A stretch of DNA of 64,000 bases from Agrilutibacter niabensis. Its GTDB lineage: Bacteria; Pseudomonadota; Gammaproteobacteria; Xanthomonadales; Xanthomonadaceae. Numbering within the stretch: position 1 is the first letter of the stretch; each line of letters starts with the position of its first letter. The stretch lies in NCBI RefSeq assembly GCF_042657165.1, contig NZ_JBHSNJ010000012.1, positions 186,001 through 250,000 on the forward strand, given 5' to 3'. Below are positions 53,513-64,000 of the stretch, in pieces. The notes under the pieces are model-generated. The model did not search any database. It saw nothing but the letters and a program-made list of their open reading frames with translations, and was not told the origin of the DNA. A program made the translations under genes and the position numbers.

Positions 53513-54042
53513 ACGCGCCGTCGACTCTCGTATTTCCTTCGCTGCTGGGTGCGCAATTCGAGGCATTGCCGCCGCTGGTGCAAGCCCTGCACCTGCACGA
53601 GGGCGTGCAGCAGCTGGCGGGTGAAGTCGACGTGGAGAGGGGGCGCGGCTTGCTCTCACGCGTTTGCGCATGGGCAACGCGATTGCCGCCTGCCGGCACG
53701 GGTCCGATTGCCGTCGAGATCACCGCCATGCCGGGTGTCGAGCGCTGGACGCGGCATGTCGCGGGGCACGCGATGCCGTCGCGTCTGTGGGTGCGCGACG
53801 GCCTTTTGTGCGAGCGCCTGGGCCTGGTGACGTTTGGGTTCCGCCTGCACGTGGAAGCCGACGCCATCGTCTGGCAGGTGGTGCGGGTGCGCGTGTTCGG
53901 CCTGCGGTTGCCGGCGGCATGGTTCGAGGGCGTCAGCGCCCGCGAATCGCAGCGGGATGACCGCTATCACTTCGAGGTCGCCGCGGCGTTGCCCTTGGCC
54001 GGGCCGCTGGTGCGCTATCGCGGCTGGCTGCGGCTGGAGTAA
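53509..54042 (+). CDS. DUF4166 domain protein
   Basis: 177 residues from a TTG at 53509 that overlaps the pgeF stop (TTGA); no ATG lies near the conserved start. The DUF4166 pattern is clear: LLGAQFEALPPLVQALH, GEVDVERGRGLLSRV, ERWTRHVAGHAMPSRLW, LLCERLGLVTFGFRL, RVRVFGLRLPAAWF, DRYHFEVAAALPLAG and VRYRGWLRL. Function unknown; in other genomes the domain is often fused to or next to SDR/saccharopine-dehydrogenase-like proteins. No signal peptide or membrane segment. Probably translated with rluD-pgeF. Confidence 0.8.
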   Translation: MNAPSTLVFPSLLGAQFEALPPLVQALHLHEGVQQLAGEVDVERGRGLLSRVCAWATRLPPAGTGPIAVEITAMPGVERWTRHVAGHAMPSRLWVRDGLLCERLGLVTFGFRLHVEADAIVWQVVRVRVFGLRLPAAWFEGVSARESQRDDRYHFEVAAALPLAGPLVRYRGWLRLE

Positions 54043-54054
54043 GCCTGCGGGCAC

Positions 54055-55419
54055 TCACGAGGCGCGCAGGGTCGCGAGGAAATGCTGCCGCCACGCCGTG
54101 ATGTCGTGCCGGCGCAGGTGCTCCATCATTGCCTGCCAGCGCTCGCGGCGTTCCTCCAGCGGCATCGCCACCGCCTCTGCGATCGCGTCGGCGACGCCGT
54201 CGAGATCGTAGGGATTCACCAGCAGGGCCTGGGTGAGTTCGCGCGCGGCTCCGGCAAAGGTCGACAACACCAGCACGCCCGGATCGTCAGGATCCTGCGC
54301 GGCGACGAACTCCTTCGCCACCAGGTTCATGCCGTCGCGCAGCGGCGTCACCAGCGCCACGCGCGCCAGGCGCAGGAAGCCGGTCAGCGAGGCATGCGGA
54401 TAGTTGCGGTTGACGTAGCGCACCGGCGTCCAGTCGGCATCGGCGTGGGTGCCGTTGATGTGGCCGGCGAGACCCTCCAGTTCCAGTCGCAGCGAGCGGT
54501 AGTCGGGAACCTCGCCGCGCGATACCGGTGCGATCTGCAGGTAGGTCATTCGCCCGCGCTGTTGCGGATGCCGCTGCAGGTAGCGCTCGAACGCGCGGAA
54601 TCGCTCCGGCAGTCCCTTCGAGTAGTCCAGCCGGTCCACGCCGATCGCCAGCGCGCGCTTGGACAGGCTGGCCGCCAGCCGCTTTACGCTGGCCTTGCCG
54701 ACCGCCTTCGCGGCCAGCGTGCTGATGCGCGCGGTGTCGATGCTGATCGGGAATGCGCCCGCGTGCAGGCGGTGCCCGCCCGAGGTCTCCAGCACCCCGT
54801 GCTCGACCACCCGGCCGCGGCCGAACAGGCGCACGTAGTCCTGGAAGCGCTCGAGGTCGCGTTCGGTCTGGAAGCCGACCAGGTCGTACGCCGAAAGCCC
54901 CTCGAACAGCCGCCGATGGTCCGGCAGTGCGGCCAGCAGGTCGGACGATGGCATCGGCACGTGCAGGAAGAAGCCGAGCCGGCAGCGCGCACCGCGTTCG
55001 CGCAGCTGCTGCGCGAGTGGAATCAGGTGGTAGTCGTGCACCCACACCGTGTCGTCGTCGTGCAGCAGCGGAGCGAGGCGCGCGGCGAACAATGCGTTGA
55101 CGCGCTGGTAGCCCGCGTAGCTCTCGCGGCTGTAGTCGACCAGGTCCATGCGGAAGTGCAGCAGCGGCCACAGCGTGCGGTTGGCGAAGCCGTTGTAGTA
55201 GTCGTCGCGGTCCTGTTCCGACAGGTCGACGGTGACGTAGCGGATGTTGCCGGCGTCCACTTCGTGCATGCGGCCGGACTCCTGGGCGATGCGCCCGCTC
55301 CAGCCGAACCAGAGGCCGCCTGACTCCTCGATGGCGGCCTTGAGCGCGATCGCCAGCCCGCCCGCCCGCGCTTCGCCCGGCAGGGCAATGCGATTGGAGA
55401 CCATGACCAGCCGGCTCAT
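54055..55419 (-). CDS. otsA: OtsA, trehalose-6-phosphate synthase
   Basis: GT20 enzyme joining glucose from UDP-glucose to glucose-6-phosphate. The 454 residues match OtsA. N-terminal MSRLVMVSNRIALPGEARAGG; VWVHDYHLIPLAQQLRERG near 127; FLHVPMPSSDLL; GVDRLDYSKGLPERFRAFER near 258; TPLRDGMNLVAKEFVAAQ near 355 with the catalytic-site loop. The start at 55419 is chosen over an upstream TTG/ATG extension. It is the third gene of the otsB-GH15-otsA unit, 13 bases after GH15. The products give osmotic/desiccation protection. Confidence 0.97.
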   Translation of the reverse strand: MSRLVMVSNRIALPGEARAGGLAIALKAAIEESGGLWFGWSGRIAQESGRMHEVDAGNIRYVTVDLSEQDRDDYYNGFANRTLWPLLHFRMDLVDYSRESYAGYQRVNALFAARLAPLLHDDDTVWVHDYHLIPLAQQLRERGARCRLGFFLHVPMPSSDLLAALPDHRRLFEGLSAYDLVGFQTERDLERFQDYVRLFGRGRVVEHGVLETSGGHRLHAGAFPISIDTARISTLAAKAVGKASVKRLAASLSKRALAIGVDRLDYSKGLPERFRAFERYLQRHPQQRGRMTYLQIAPVSRGEVPDYRSLRLELEGLAGHINGTHADADWTPVRYVNRNYPHASLTGFLRLARVALVTPLRDGMNLVAKEFVAAQDPDDPGVLVLSTFAGAARELTQALLVNPYDLDGVADAIAEAVAMPLEERRERWQAMMEHLRRHDITAWRQHFLATLRAS

Positions 55420-55432
55420 CGCGACTCCCTGA

Positions 55433-57232
55433 TCACACCGCATCCCGCCATGGCCGCGACAGCCGCATCGCCGCGATGATCAGGCCCACGTGCGAGTAGG
55501 TCTGCGGGAAGTTGCCCCATGCCTCGCCTTCGCCGAACTCCAGGTCCTCCGACAGCAGGCCCAGTGGATTGCGGCGCCGGAGGATGCGTTCGAACAGCGC
55601 ACGCGCCTCCTCGACGCGGCCGATCAGCGCCAGCGCGTCGATGTACCAGAACGTGCAGATCGTGAAGCTGGTTTCCGGCGAGCCGAAATCATCGGGGGCC
55701 ACGTAGCGGAACAGCGCGTCGCCGTGCTTCAGGTTGCGCCCGATCGCCTCGACCGTGCGTACGAAGCGCGGGTCTTCGGGCTTGACGAAGCCCAGGTCGC
55801 CCAGCAGCAGCAGCGAGGCGTCCAGGCGGTTGCCGTCGTGCGCCTCGACGAAATGGCCGAGCTCCTCGTTGTAGGCGTGGTCGATGATGCGGGCGTGGAC
55901 GTGGTCGGCGCGCTCGCGCCAGTAGCCGGCGCGATCGTCCAGCCCCAGGTGGCCGGCGATCTTGGCCAGCCGGTCGCACGCCGCCCAGCACATCACGCTG
56001 GAATAGGTGTGCACCTCGGCCCGGCCGCGGAATTCCCACAGACCCGCATCGGGCTGGTCGTGCAGCGCATAGGCGCGCTCGCCGAGCGGCTCGATCCGGT
56101 CGAAGGTCGCCGCATCGCCGACGCGGTCGAGGCGGCAGTCGAAGAACAGCTGGGTCGCGGCCAGCACCACGCTGCCGTACACGTCGTGCTGCTTCTGCAG
56201 CCAGGCGAGGTTGCCGCGCCGCACCGGGCCCATGCCGCGATAGCCGGCGAGCGAGGGCACTTCCTCCTCCGCCAGCTCGTGCTCGAACCCGATGCCGTAC
56301 AGCGGCTGCAGCCCGCCATCGGCGGAAGCGACGTTGGCGACGTAGCGCAGGTAGTCCTCCATGCTGCGCGTCGCGCCCAGGCGGCTGAGCGCGCGCACCA
56401 CGAACGTCGCGTCACGCAACCAGCAGTAACGGTAGTCCCAGTTGCGCACGGTGTGCGGCGCTTCCGGGATCGAGGTGGTCATCGCCGCCACGATCGCGCC
56501 GGTTTCCTCGTACTGGCACAGCTTGAGCGTGATCGCGCTGCGGATGACCGCGTCCTGCCATTCCAGCGGGACCGACAGGTAGCGCACCCAGTCGCGCCAG
56601 TAGGTCGTTGTCTTCTCTTCGGACTGGCGCACATAGGGGGCGATCGGCTCGGTCAGGGTCTCGTCCGGGCCGAGCAGCAGGTGGAGTTCGCGATCGAGCA
56701 CGAACGGCAGCTCGTGTCGCACCAGCCGCACCGGCACGTCCGTGGTCAGTCGCAGCGTGAAGCCAGGGACGAGGTATCGGATGTGGTTGCTGCCCCAGGT
56801 GGTTTCCGGCTGGCTCGCGCCGTAGTTGGCGAGCGGGCGCAGGCGGACGCGGATGCGCGGCAGGCCGGCGAGCGGGCGCACGCGGCGCATCAGCATCACC
56901 GGGCGGTAGAAGCGTTCGTGATGGCGCCAGCGCGGTGCGAAGTCGGTGATCTCCACCGCCCCGCCGTTGCGGTCGCGCAGGATGGTGCGCAGCACGGCGG
57001 TGTTGCGCAGGTAATGCTGCTCGGCCGACTCGAAGTCCTCCAGCTCGATCGCATAGTCCCCGCCGGCCTGCTTCGGGGACAGCAGTGCGCAGAAGGTGGG
57101 ATCGCCGTCGAACGACGGCACGCAACACCAGACCATGCGGGCGCGGCCATCGAGCAGGGCGGCGATGGTGCCGTTGCCGATCAGGCCGAGGTCGAGGTTG
57201 GCAGGGGCGGGGGTGGTGGCCGCTGAGGTCAT
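55433..57232 (-). CDS. GH15 glucoamylase-like glycoside hydrolase
   Basis: 599 residues: N-terminal beta-sandwich DUF5911-type domain (LDLGLIGNGTIAALLDGRAR, WCCVPSFDGDPTFCALL) and an (alpha/alpha)6 GH15 barrel with RNWDYRYCWLRDATFVV near 280 (catalytic Glu/Asp region), SADGGLQPLYGI and GEGEAWGNFPQTYSHVGL near 565. No signal peptide, so cytoplasmic. Between otsB and otsA such GH15 proteins may act as a trehalase or on alpha-glucans feeding the trehalose pathway; this is inference. ATG 57232 overlaps the otsB stop (ATGA), so expression is coupled. Confidence 0.9.
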   Translation of the reverse strand: MTSAATTPAPANLDLGLIGNGTIAALLDGRARMVWCCVPSFDGDPTFCALLSPKQAGGDYAIELEDFESAEQHYLRNTAVLRTILRDRNGGAVEITDFAPRWRHHERFYRPVMLMRRVRPLAGLPRIRVRLRPLANYGASQPETTWGSNHIRYLVPGFTLRLTTDVPVRLVRHELPFVLDRELHLLLGPDETLTEPIAPYVRQSEEKTTTYWRDWVRYLSVPLEWQDAVIRSAITLKLCQYEETGAIVAAMTTSIPEAPHTVRNWDYRYCWLRDATFVVRALSRLGATRSMEDYLRYVANVASADGGLQPLYGIGFEHELAEEEVPSLAGYRGMGPVRRGNLAWLQKQHDVYGSVVLAATQLFFDCRLDRVGDAATFDRIEPLGERAYALHDQPDAGLWEFRGRAEVHTYSSVMCWAACDRLAKIAGHLGLDDRAGYWRERADHVHARIIDHAYNEELGHFVEAHDGNRLDASLLLLGDLGFVKPEDPRFVRTVEAIGRNLKHGDALFRYVAPDDFGSPETSFTICTFWYIDALALIGRVEEARALFERILRRRNPLGLLSEDLEFGEGEAWGNFPQTYSHVGLIIAAMRLSRPWRDAV

Positions 57233-57999
57233 ACGGGCTCCCGTGGCTCGCTGAGGGAAAGGGCGTCGTCCAGCCAGGCCAGCACCTGCGACGGATCGTG
57301 AAGGGCGTAGCGCGCGGCGCTGGGCTGGCGCTGACCGACCAGCACGCCGAAGCCGCCGTGGCTGGCGACCGCGACGAACCCGTGCTCGTCGGTGATGTCG
57401 TCGCCGACGAACACCGGTCGGCGGCCCCGGAACGGTGGCGACGCAAGCAGGGCCAGCACCGCTTCGCCCTTGTGGGTGCCGTCCGGGCGCAACTCCACGA
57501 CGCCGTTGCCCGGCAGCAGGTGGTAGCCGGGCAACTCGATCAGCGCCGAAGTGGCGAACTCGTGCAATGGCTCCTCCGCGACGGGAGCCGCCCGCCAGTG
57601 CAAGGCGAACGCGATGCCCTTGTCCTCGACCAGCGCGCCCGGGTACTTCGCGGCAAGATCGCGTGCAGCCGCCAGCACGCCATCCAGCGCGACCGGCCGC
57701 GGGTGGGCGTGAAGCCCGCTGTTGCGCCGCTCGAGGCCATGCAGGCCCGCAGCCGGCAGCACCAGTGGCGCGAACAGCGCATCCAGCTGCGCCAGCGTGC
57801 GACCGCTGATCAGCGCCAGGGCGCCGTCCAGGCGCTGGTGCAGGGCACTCAGCATTTCCGGCAGGTGCGCCGGCACGTGCACGCCTTCGGGGGAGTCGGC
57901 GAAGTCGAGCAGGGTGCCGTCGACGTCCAGGAACAAGGCCCAATCGGGAGCCACGAGCGGTGGCGGGGGCAGGGGGTGCCGGGGGGTGTCCGCGCTCAT
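57229..57999 (-). CDS. otsB: OtsB, trehalose-6-phosphate phosphatase
   Basis: HAD-superfamily phosphatase releasing trehalose from trehalose-6-phosphate. In 256 residues: motif I LFLDVDGTLLDF near residue 23 with the nucleophile Asp, motif II ALISGRTLAQLD near 64, cap-domain region LHAHPRPVALDG, THKGEAVLALL (Lys of motif III) and motif IV VFVGDDITDEHGF near 205. ATG 57999 gives a short Pro-rich leader before motif I; longer open frame upstream is the antisense of clpB. First gene of the trehalose operon, divergent from clpB across 141 bases that must hold both promoters; I could not pick out a heat-shock promoter there. Confidence 0.94.
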   Translation of the reverse strand: MSADTPRHPLPPPPLVAPDWALFLDVDGTLLDFADSPEGVHVPAHLPEMLSALHQRLDGALALISGRTLAQLDALFAPLVLPAAGLHGLERRNSGLHAHPRPVALDGVLAAARDLAAKYPGALVEDKGIAFALHWRAAPVAEEPLHEFATSALIELPGYHLLPGNGVVELRPDGTHKGEAVLALLASPPFRGRRPVFVGDDITDEHGFVAVASHGGFGVLVGQRQPSAARYALHDPSQVLAWLDDALSLSEPREPV

Positions 58000-58140
58000 C
58001 AACGCATTGTGAACATGCTCGTGTAAGCGCCGGGTGGACACCCCGCCGCCTCCGGCCAGGGGATTGATTCTCCGGCTAAGGCCCGCATCTCCCGTGCAAT
58101 GCGGCCCGGGGCCGCCACCCATCCCCCAGAGGTTCCCGCC

Positions 58141-60726
<2,586 letters not shown>

Positions 60727-60749
60727 GGCCGCGGCAGGCGACGTCGGAT

Positions 60750-60908
60750 TCTTCTCCCCGCACGCGGGGAGAAGATGCCCGCAGGGCAGATGAGGGGAGC
60801 GAGCGCAGCGAGTTGCCCTTGGGTTCCGAACAAGGCAACAGCAGCTCGCTTCGCTCGCGCCCCTCACCCGCCCTTCGGACACCCTCTCCCCGCAGGCGGG
60901 GAGAGGGA
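60750..60908. repeat. Intergenic palindromic repeats, copy 6
   Basis: Unit one: TTCTCCCCG/CGGGGAGAAG (60751-60775), GCCCGCAGGGC, AGATGAGGGG. Unit two, opposite orientation: CCCCTCACCCGCCCTTCGGAC (60860-60880) with CCTCTCCCCGC/GCGGGGAGAGGG. The intervening GAGCGAGCGCAGCGAG pairs with the inverted GCTCGCTTCGCTCGC, so the whole 160-base segment could fold into one long hairpin. Confidence 0.85.
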
Positions 60909-61019
60909 TCGAGTTTTGAATGACCGGGATGCCCCGTGGGCCAATGTCCCCCCGCAACGCGAAACGTCATAAGCCAACGCCTGGGTGTGTTGCGGCAACC
61001 TGCTAGACTGCGCGCCGCC

Positions 61020-61235
61020 TGAGGTGACCGCCGCGACGCGGCGGTTGAAACGGGAATCCGGTGCGCCGCGTGTCTGGTCGACGCGAAGGCAATTCCGGAG
61101 CTGCCCCCGCAACGGTAAGTGTTGAGCCAGGAAGGCTCGGGACCGGCGAATGCCACTGTGCGCTGCACGGGAAGGCGCCGCTCCCGGACGCGATCGAGCG
61201 TCCGCGCACGAGCCCGGAGACCGGCCCCAGGCATG
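61020..61235 (+). ncRNA. Cobalamin (AdoCbl) riboswitch upstream of btuB
   Basis: Conserved blocks in order: AAACGGGAATCCGGTG (61048-61063), GAGCTGCCCCCGCAACGGTAA (positions 61098-61118) and the B12 box AGCCCGGAGACCGGCC (61211-61226). A TAGACT -10-like box lies at 61004-61009. A hairpin ACAAGC/GCTTGT (61241-61257) follows without a T-run, suggesting translational rather than terminator control. Boundaries are approximate; the remaining space up to btuB holds no gene. Confidence 0.93.
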
Positions 61236-61355
61236 ACCCGACAAGCGGTGGGCTTGTGTCGCGGGCCATGCGCCTTTCGCGTCTGACTCGCCTTCCTTGC
61301 CGCCTGTCCCTTTCCCCGAATCACCGCGCGGGCAGGCGCGGGCAAGGAGTCTTTC

Positions 61356-63248
61356 ATGCAATCCCGTGGTTCCAACGCACCCCGCCGCACGCTGCTGGCG
61401 GCCAGTCTCCTTTGCGCCGTTGCGCCGGCCTTCACGGCTGAGGGCCCATCCACGAACGCGACTGCGCTCGATGACGTGATCGTCACCGCCTCGCGCACGC
61501 CGCAGGCGCCCGACGCGGCGTTGGCCGCCGTTACCGTCATCACCCGCGAGGACATCGAACTCCGTGCCCCGGCCTCGTTGCCGGAGCTGCTGCGCGGCAT
61601 GCCGGGCGTGACCATCGCGAGCAATGGCGGTCCCGGCAAGGTCGCCTCCACGTTCCTGCGCGGCACCGATTCCGATCACACCCTGGTGCTGGTCGATGGC
61701 GTGCGCATCGGCTCGGCCACCAGCGGCGGCGCCGCGTACCAGGACATCCCGGTCGAGCAGATCGAGCGCATCGAGATCGTGCGCGGTCCGTTCTCCAGCC
61801 TGTACGGCGCCGACGCGATCGGTGGCGTGATCCACATCTTCACCCGTCGTCCGCACGATTCGTTCGATCCGAGCTTCAACGTCGGCGCCGGCAACTACGG
61901 CACCCAGCGTTACGGCGCGGGCATTGGTGGCCGCGGCGAGACGTCCGACGGCCAGGGCGGCTGGTACCAGGTGCACGCAGCGTACGAAAGCACCGACGGC
62001 TTCGACAGCTACCGCGACAACCCGGACAATCCGTTCGACGACTTCACCCTGGATACGGACCGCGACGGCTATCGCAACCAGTCGCTGTCGCTGGGCGCCG
62101 GCCATCGTTTCAACAAGGCGTGGGACGTCGAGGCGCGCGCGCTGCGCGCGGAAGGCAACAACAAGTACGACGGCTTCAATGACGAATCCGACATCGTGCA
62201 GCAGGTCGTGGGTGGTCGTGTGCGTTATGCGCCGACAGAAAAGGTCACCCTGAGCCTCAACCTCGGCCGCGCCGACGACCTCAGCGACAACTTCACGCTT
62301 GGTGCGCCCAATGGCCACTTCGACTCGCATCGCACATCGGGCTCGCTGCAGGGCGATTTCGGCGTGGGCCAGGGCCTGTTGACCTTCGGCTACGACTGGC
62401 GTCGCGATGAAGTCGACAGCGACACCCAGTACGACGTGGACAGCCGCATCACCCGCGGCGTGTTCGGCCAATGGCAGCACACCTTTGGCGCGCATTCGCT
62501 GCAGCTCGGCCTGCGCCGCGACGACGACACCCAGTTCGGCGGCAAGACCACCGGCAGCGCGCGCTGGGGTTGGGACTTCACCGAGGCGTTGCGCCTCACC
62601 GCGAGCTACGGCACCGCTTACCGCGCGCCTACCTTCAATGACCTGTACTACCCGTTCTTCGGCAACCCAGGCCTGTCGCCGGAGAGTTCGCGCAGTTTCG
62701 AACTGGGCCTGCGTGGCAAGCACGGCTGGGGTGGCTGGACGATCAATGCCTTCGAGAACCGGGTCGACGACCTGATCGGCTACGACCCGACGCCGACGCC
62801 CGAGCGCCCCTTCGGCCAGCCGGACAATGTCGATGAAGCGCGCATCCGCGGCACCGAGGCGACCATCGATACGACGGTGTGGGGCTGGTCGCTGCAGGGC
62901 AACGTGACCTGGCTGGACCCGCGCAACACCAGCGGTGGCTTCGATGACGGCAACCTGTTGCCGCGCCGCTCGCGCACGAACGCGCGCGTGGACCTGGATC
63001 GCAGTTTCGGCGCCTTCAGCGTCGGCGCCAGCGTCGCCGCCACCGGCAAGCGCTACGACGATCCGTCCAACACGCTGCAGCTGGGCGGGTACGCCACGAC
63101 CGACCTGCGCTTCGGCTACACGTTCGCGCAGGCGTGGACGCTGCAGGTGAATGCGAACAACGTGTTCGACAAGACCTACGAGACGGCGATGTTCTATCCG
63201 CAGCCGGGCCGCAACTGGTTCGTGAGCCTGCGCTACATCACGAAGTAA
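61356..63248 (+). CDS. btuB: BtuB, TonB-dependent vitamin B12 receptor
   Basis: Outer membrane beta-barrel importing cobalamin with energy from TonB. 630 residues: signal peptide (about 1-28, TLLAASLLCAVAPAFTA), TonB box DDVIVTAS near 40, plug domain with LPELLRGMPGVTIASNGG and GPFSSLYGADAIGGVIHIFTRR, then the barrel of alternating aromatic strands ending NWFVSLRYITK. The final residue is Lys rather than the usual terminal aromatic. Identification as BtuB rests on family resemblance plus the B12 riboswitch directly upstream. Start ATG 61356 follows GGAG. Confidence 0.93.
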   Translation: MQSRGSNAPRRTLLAASLLCAVAPAFTAEGPSTNATALDDVIVTASRTPQAPDAALAAVTVITREDIELRAPASLPELLRGMPGVTIASNGGPGKVASTFLRGTDSDHTLVLVDGVRIGSATSGGAAYQDIPVEQIERIEIVRGPFSSLYGADAIGGVIHIFTRRPHDSFDPSFNVGAGNYGTQRYGAGIGGRGETSDGQGGWYQVHAAYESTDGFDSYRDNPDNPFDDFTLDTDRDGYRNQSLSLGAGHRFNKAWDVEARALRAEGNNKYDGFNDESDIVQQVVGGRVRYAPTEKVTLSLNLGRADDLSDNFTLGAPNGHFDSHRTSGSLQGDFGVGQGLLTFGYDWRRDEVDSDTQYDVDSRITRGVFGQWQHTFGAHSLQLGLRRDDDTQFGGKTTGSARWGWDFTEALRLTASYGTAYRAPTFNDLYYPFFGNPGLSPESSRSFELGLRGKHGWGGWTINAFENRVDDLIGYDPTPTPERPFGQPDNVDEARIRGTEATIDTTVWGWSLQGNVTWLDPRNTSGGFDDGNLLPRRSRTNARVDLDRSFGAFSVGASVAATGKRYDDPSNTLQLGGYATTDLRFGYTFAQAWTLQVNANNVFDKTYETAMFYPQPGRNWFVSLRYITK

Positions 63249-63273
63249 GGATCGCGGCGCACACCGGGGCATC

Positions 63274-63380
63274 CCTCGCCCCGCTCCGCGGGGAGAGGGA
63301 CCGCTTCGCGCAGCGAAGCAGGGTGAGGGGAATTTGCACTGCTCACGCCGGGCACCTTCTCCCACGCTGCTGGAGAAGGA
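63274..63380. repeat. Intergenic palindromic repeats, copy 7
   Basis: CTCGCCCCGC/GCGGGGAGAGGG (63275-63299) followed by GACCGCTTCGCGCAGCGAAG and GGGTGAGGGG, identical over about 40 bases to the last unit at 43.3 kb. Then GGGCACCTTCTCCCAC-GCTGC-TGGAGAAGG, a partly degraded unit. It lies between convergent btuB and the antiporter gene. Confidence 0.83.
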
Positions 63381-63388
63381 TTTGGTCA

Positions 63389-64000
63389 TCAGGTCGTCGC
63401 CGGCGGCAGTTGCCGCCCCCCTCGATACAACGGCGTCGCCATGACCATCTCCGCGATGCTGTGTGCCAGTTCGCGCTCGGCCATGACCGCGGCATCGGCG
63501 CCATGTTCGAGCAGGTGTTTCACTTCCCTGTCGCTGTGGCCGCGCGCGACGATGCTCATCGACGGGCTCACCTTGCGCAGGGTGGCGATGATCTCCCCGG
63601 CCTCCAGGGCATTGGGGATCGCCAGCAGGGCCATGTGCGCGCGCTCGGGCGCGGCTTCCCGCAGCACGCTTTCGTTGACGGCGTTGCCCCGGATGGCGGG
63701 CAGGCCGTCGGCGCGTGCACGGTCGACGAGCAGGTCCTCGCCGTCGATCACTACCAGCGGCACGCCGTGTTCGCGCAGCACGCGCGCGAGTTCGCGGCCG
63801 ACGCGGCCATAGCCGATCAGCAGCACGTGGTTGGTGATGCCCTCCGGGATGGGCGGTGCCTCGGCATCGGTTCGTTCGCGCAGCAGCCGGGCTTCGGTAG
63901 CGCGGCGCCGGTCGATCCAGGCCATCGATAGCGGGTTGGCCACGATCGAGAGCAGTGCGCCGGCCAGGATCAGGTCCTGGCCGGTCCTGGGCAGGATCTC
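63389..64000 (-). CDS. Kef/YbaL-type cation:proton antiporter, C-terminal part (runs off window)
   Basis: Only the last 203 codons are in the window; the N-terminal transporter lies beyond base 64000. The visible part begins in the final membrane helix (LPRTGQDLILAGALLSIVANPLS), a linker rich in R/E, and then a TrkA-N Rossmann domain HVLLIGYGRVGRELARVL near the middle with LVVIDGEDLL, IRGNAVNESVL and SIVARGHSDREVKHLLEHGAD. This matches the regulatory NAD-binding domain of KefB/KefC/YbaL monovalent cation/proton antiporters. The LPRTGQDLILAGALLSI block is especially like YbaL. No sign of truncation other than the window edge. Confidence 0.88.
   Translation of the reverse strand, partial: EILPRTGQDLILAGALLSIVANPLSMAWIDRRRATEARLLRERTDAEAPPIPEGITNHVLLIGYGRVGRELARVLREHGVPLVVIDGEDLLVDRARADGLPAIRGNAVNESVLREAAPERAHMALLAIPNALEAGEIIATLRKVSPSMSIVARGHSDREVKHLLEHGADAAVMAERELAHSIAEMVMATPLYRGGRQLPPATT

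Noticed and set aside
58000..58140. Sigma-32 heat-shock promoter for clpB
   Set aside because: No CTTGAA / CCCCAT-like pair with fitting spacing could be read.

Overview
The window looks like a chromosomal segment of a high-GC gammaproteobacterium of the Xanthomonadaceae (Lysobacter/Xanthomonas/Stenotrophomonas type). I infer this from the gene order murF-mraY-ftsW-murG-murC-ddl-ftsQAZ-lpxC-secA-mutT-coaE-pilDCB and pilA-pilRS-sucCD, the absence of murD between mraY and ftsW, and the style of the intergenic palindromic repeats. No species call is possible from sequence reading alone.

Layout. (1) 1-11.1 kb, plus strand: the distal dcw (division and cell wall) cluster, with nearly every gene overlapping the next by a few bases, then ftsZ, a strong terminator and lpxC. 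(2) 11.4-16.9 kb: a DciA/DUF721 gene (minus), a membrane-anchored M23 peptidase, secA and a Nudix-ThiE fusion. (3) 16.9-21.5 kb, minus: the type IV pilus set pilB-pilC-pilD followed by coaE. (4) 21.7-36.4 kb: a variable glycan island between pilB and pilA. A plus-strand run encodes a polyprenyl-phosphate-type glycosyltransferase, Gmd, a flippase, an FkbM-like protein, a GT2, a second Gmd-like SDR, a C-methyltransferase, a WbsX-like protein and a methyltransferase. It meets a minus-strand run (GT-C/TPR membrane protein, GT4, epimerase, GT2) at a decayed acyltransferase. (5) 36.5-40.7 kb, minus: pilA with its own terminator and a sigma-54-type promoter, preceded by its regulators pilS-pilR. (6) 40.9-50.5 kb, plus: sucC-sucD, topoisomerase IB, a cobalamin riboswitch with nrdA-nrdB, and nadE. 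(7) 50.8-54.0 kb: bamD (minus) divergent from rluD-pgeF-DUF4166. (8) 54.1-60.7 kb: a trehalose operon otsB-GH15-otsA (minus) divergent from clpB. (9) 61.0-64.0 kb: a second cobalamin riboswitch with btuB, and the C-terminal part of a Kef-type antiporter running off the end.

How it fits together. Most of the window is conserved housekeeping sequence. The accessory part is the 15-kb island embedded in the type IV pilus locus. It has the parts to make a GDP-linked, probably C-methylated 6-deoxy sugar, assemble and flip a short glycan, and, through a GT-C membrane protein encoded just downstream of pilA, possibly attach it to pilin. I saw no Wzy polymerase, Wzz or ABC exporter there. Two B12 riboswitches (on nrdAB and btuB) imply that the cell senses cobalamin and probably has a B12-dependent ribonucleotide reductase elsewhere. 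Seven clusters of one palindromic repeat family sit in intergenic spaces, one of them inside the sucCD operon. I saw no tRNA, rRNA, CRISPR array, insertion sequence or prophage.
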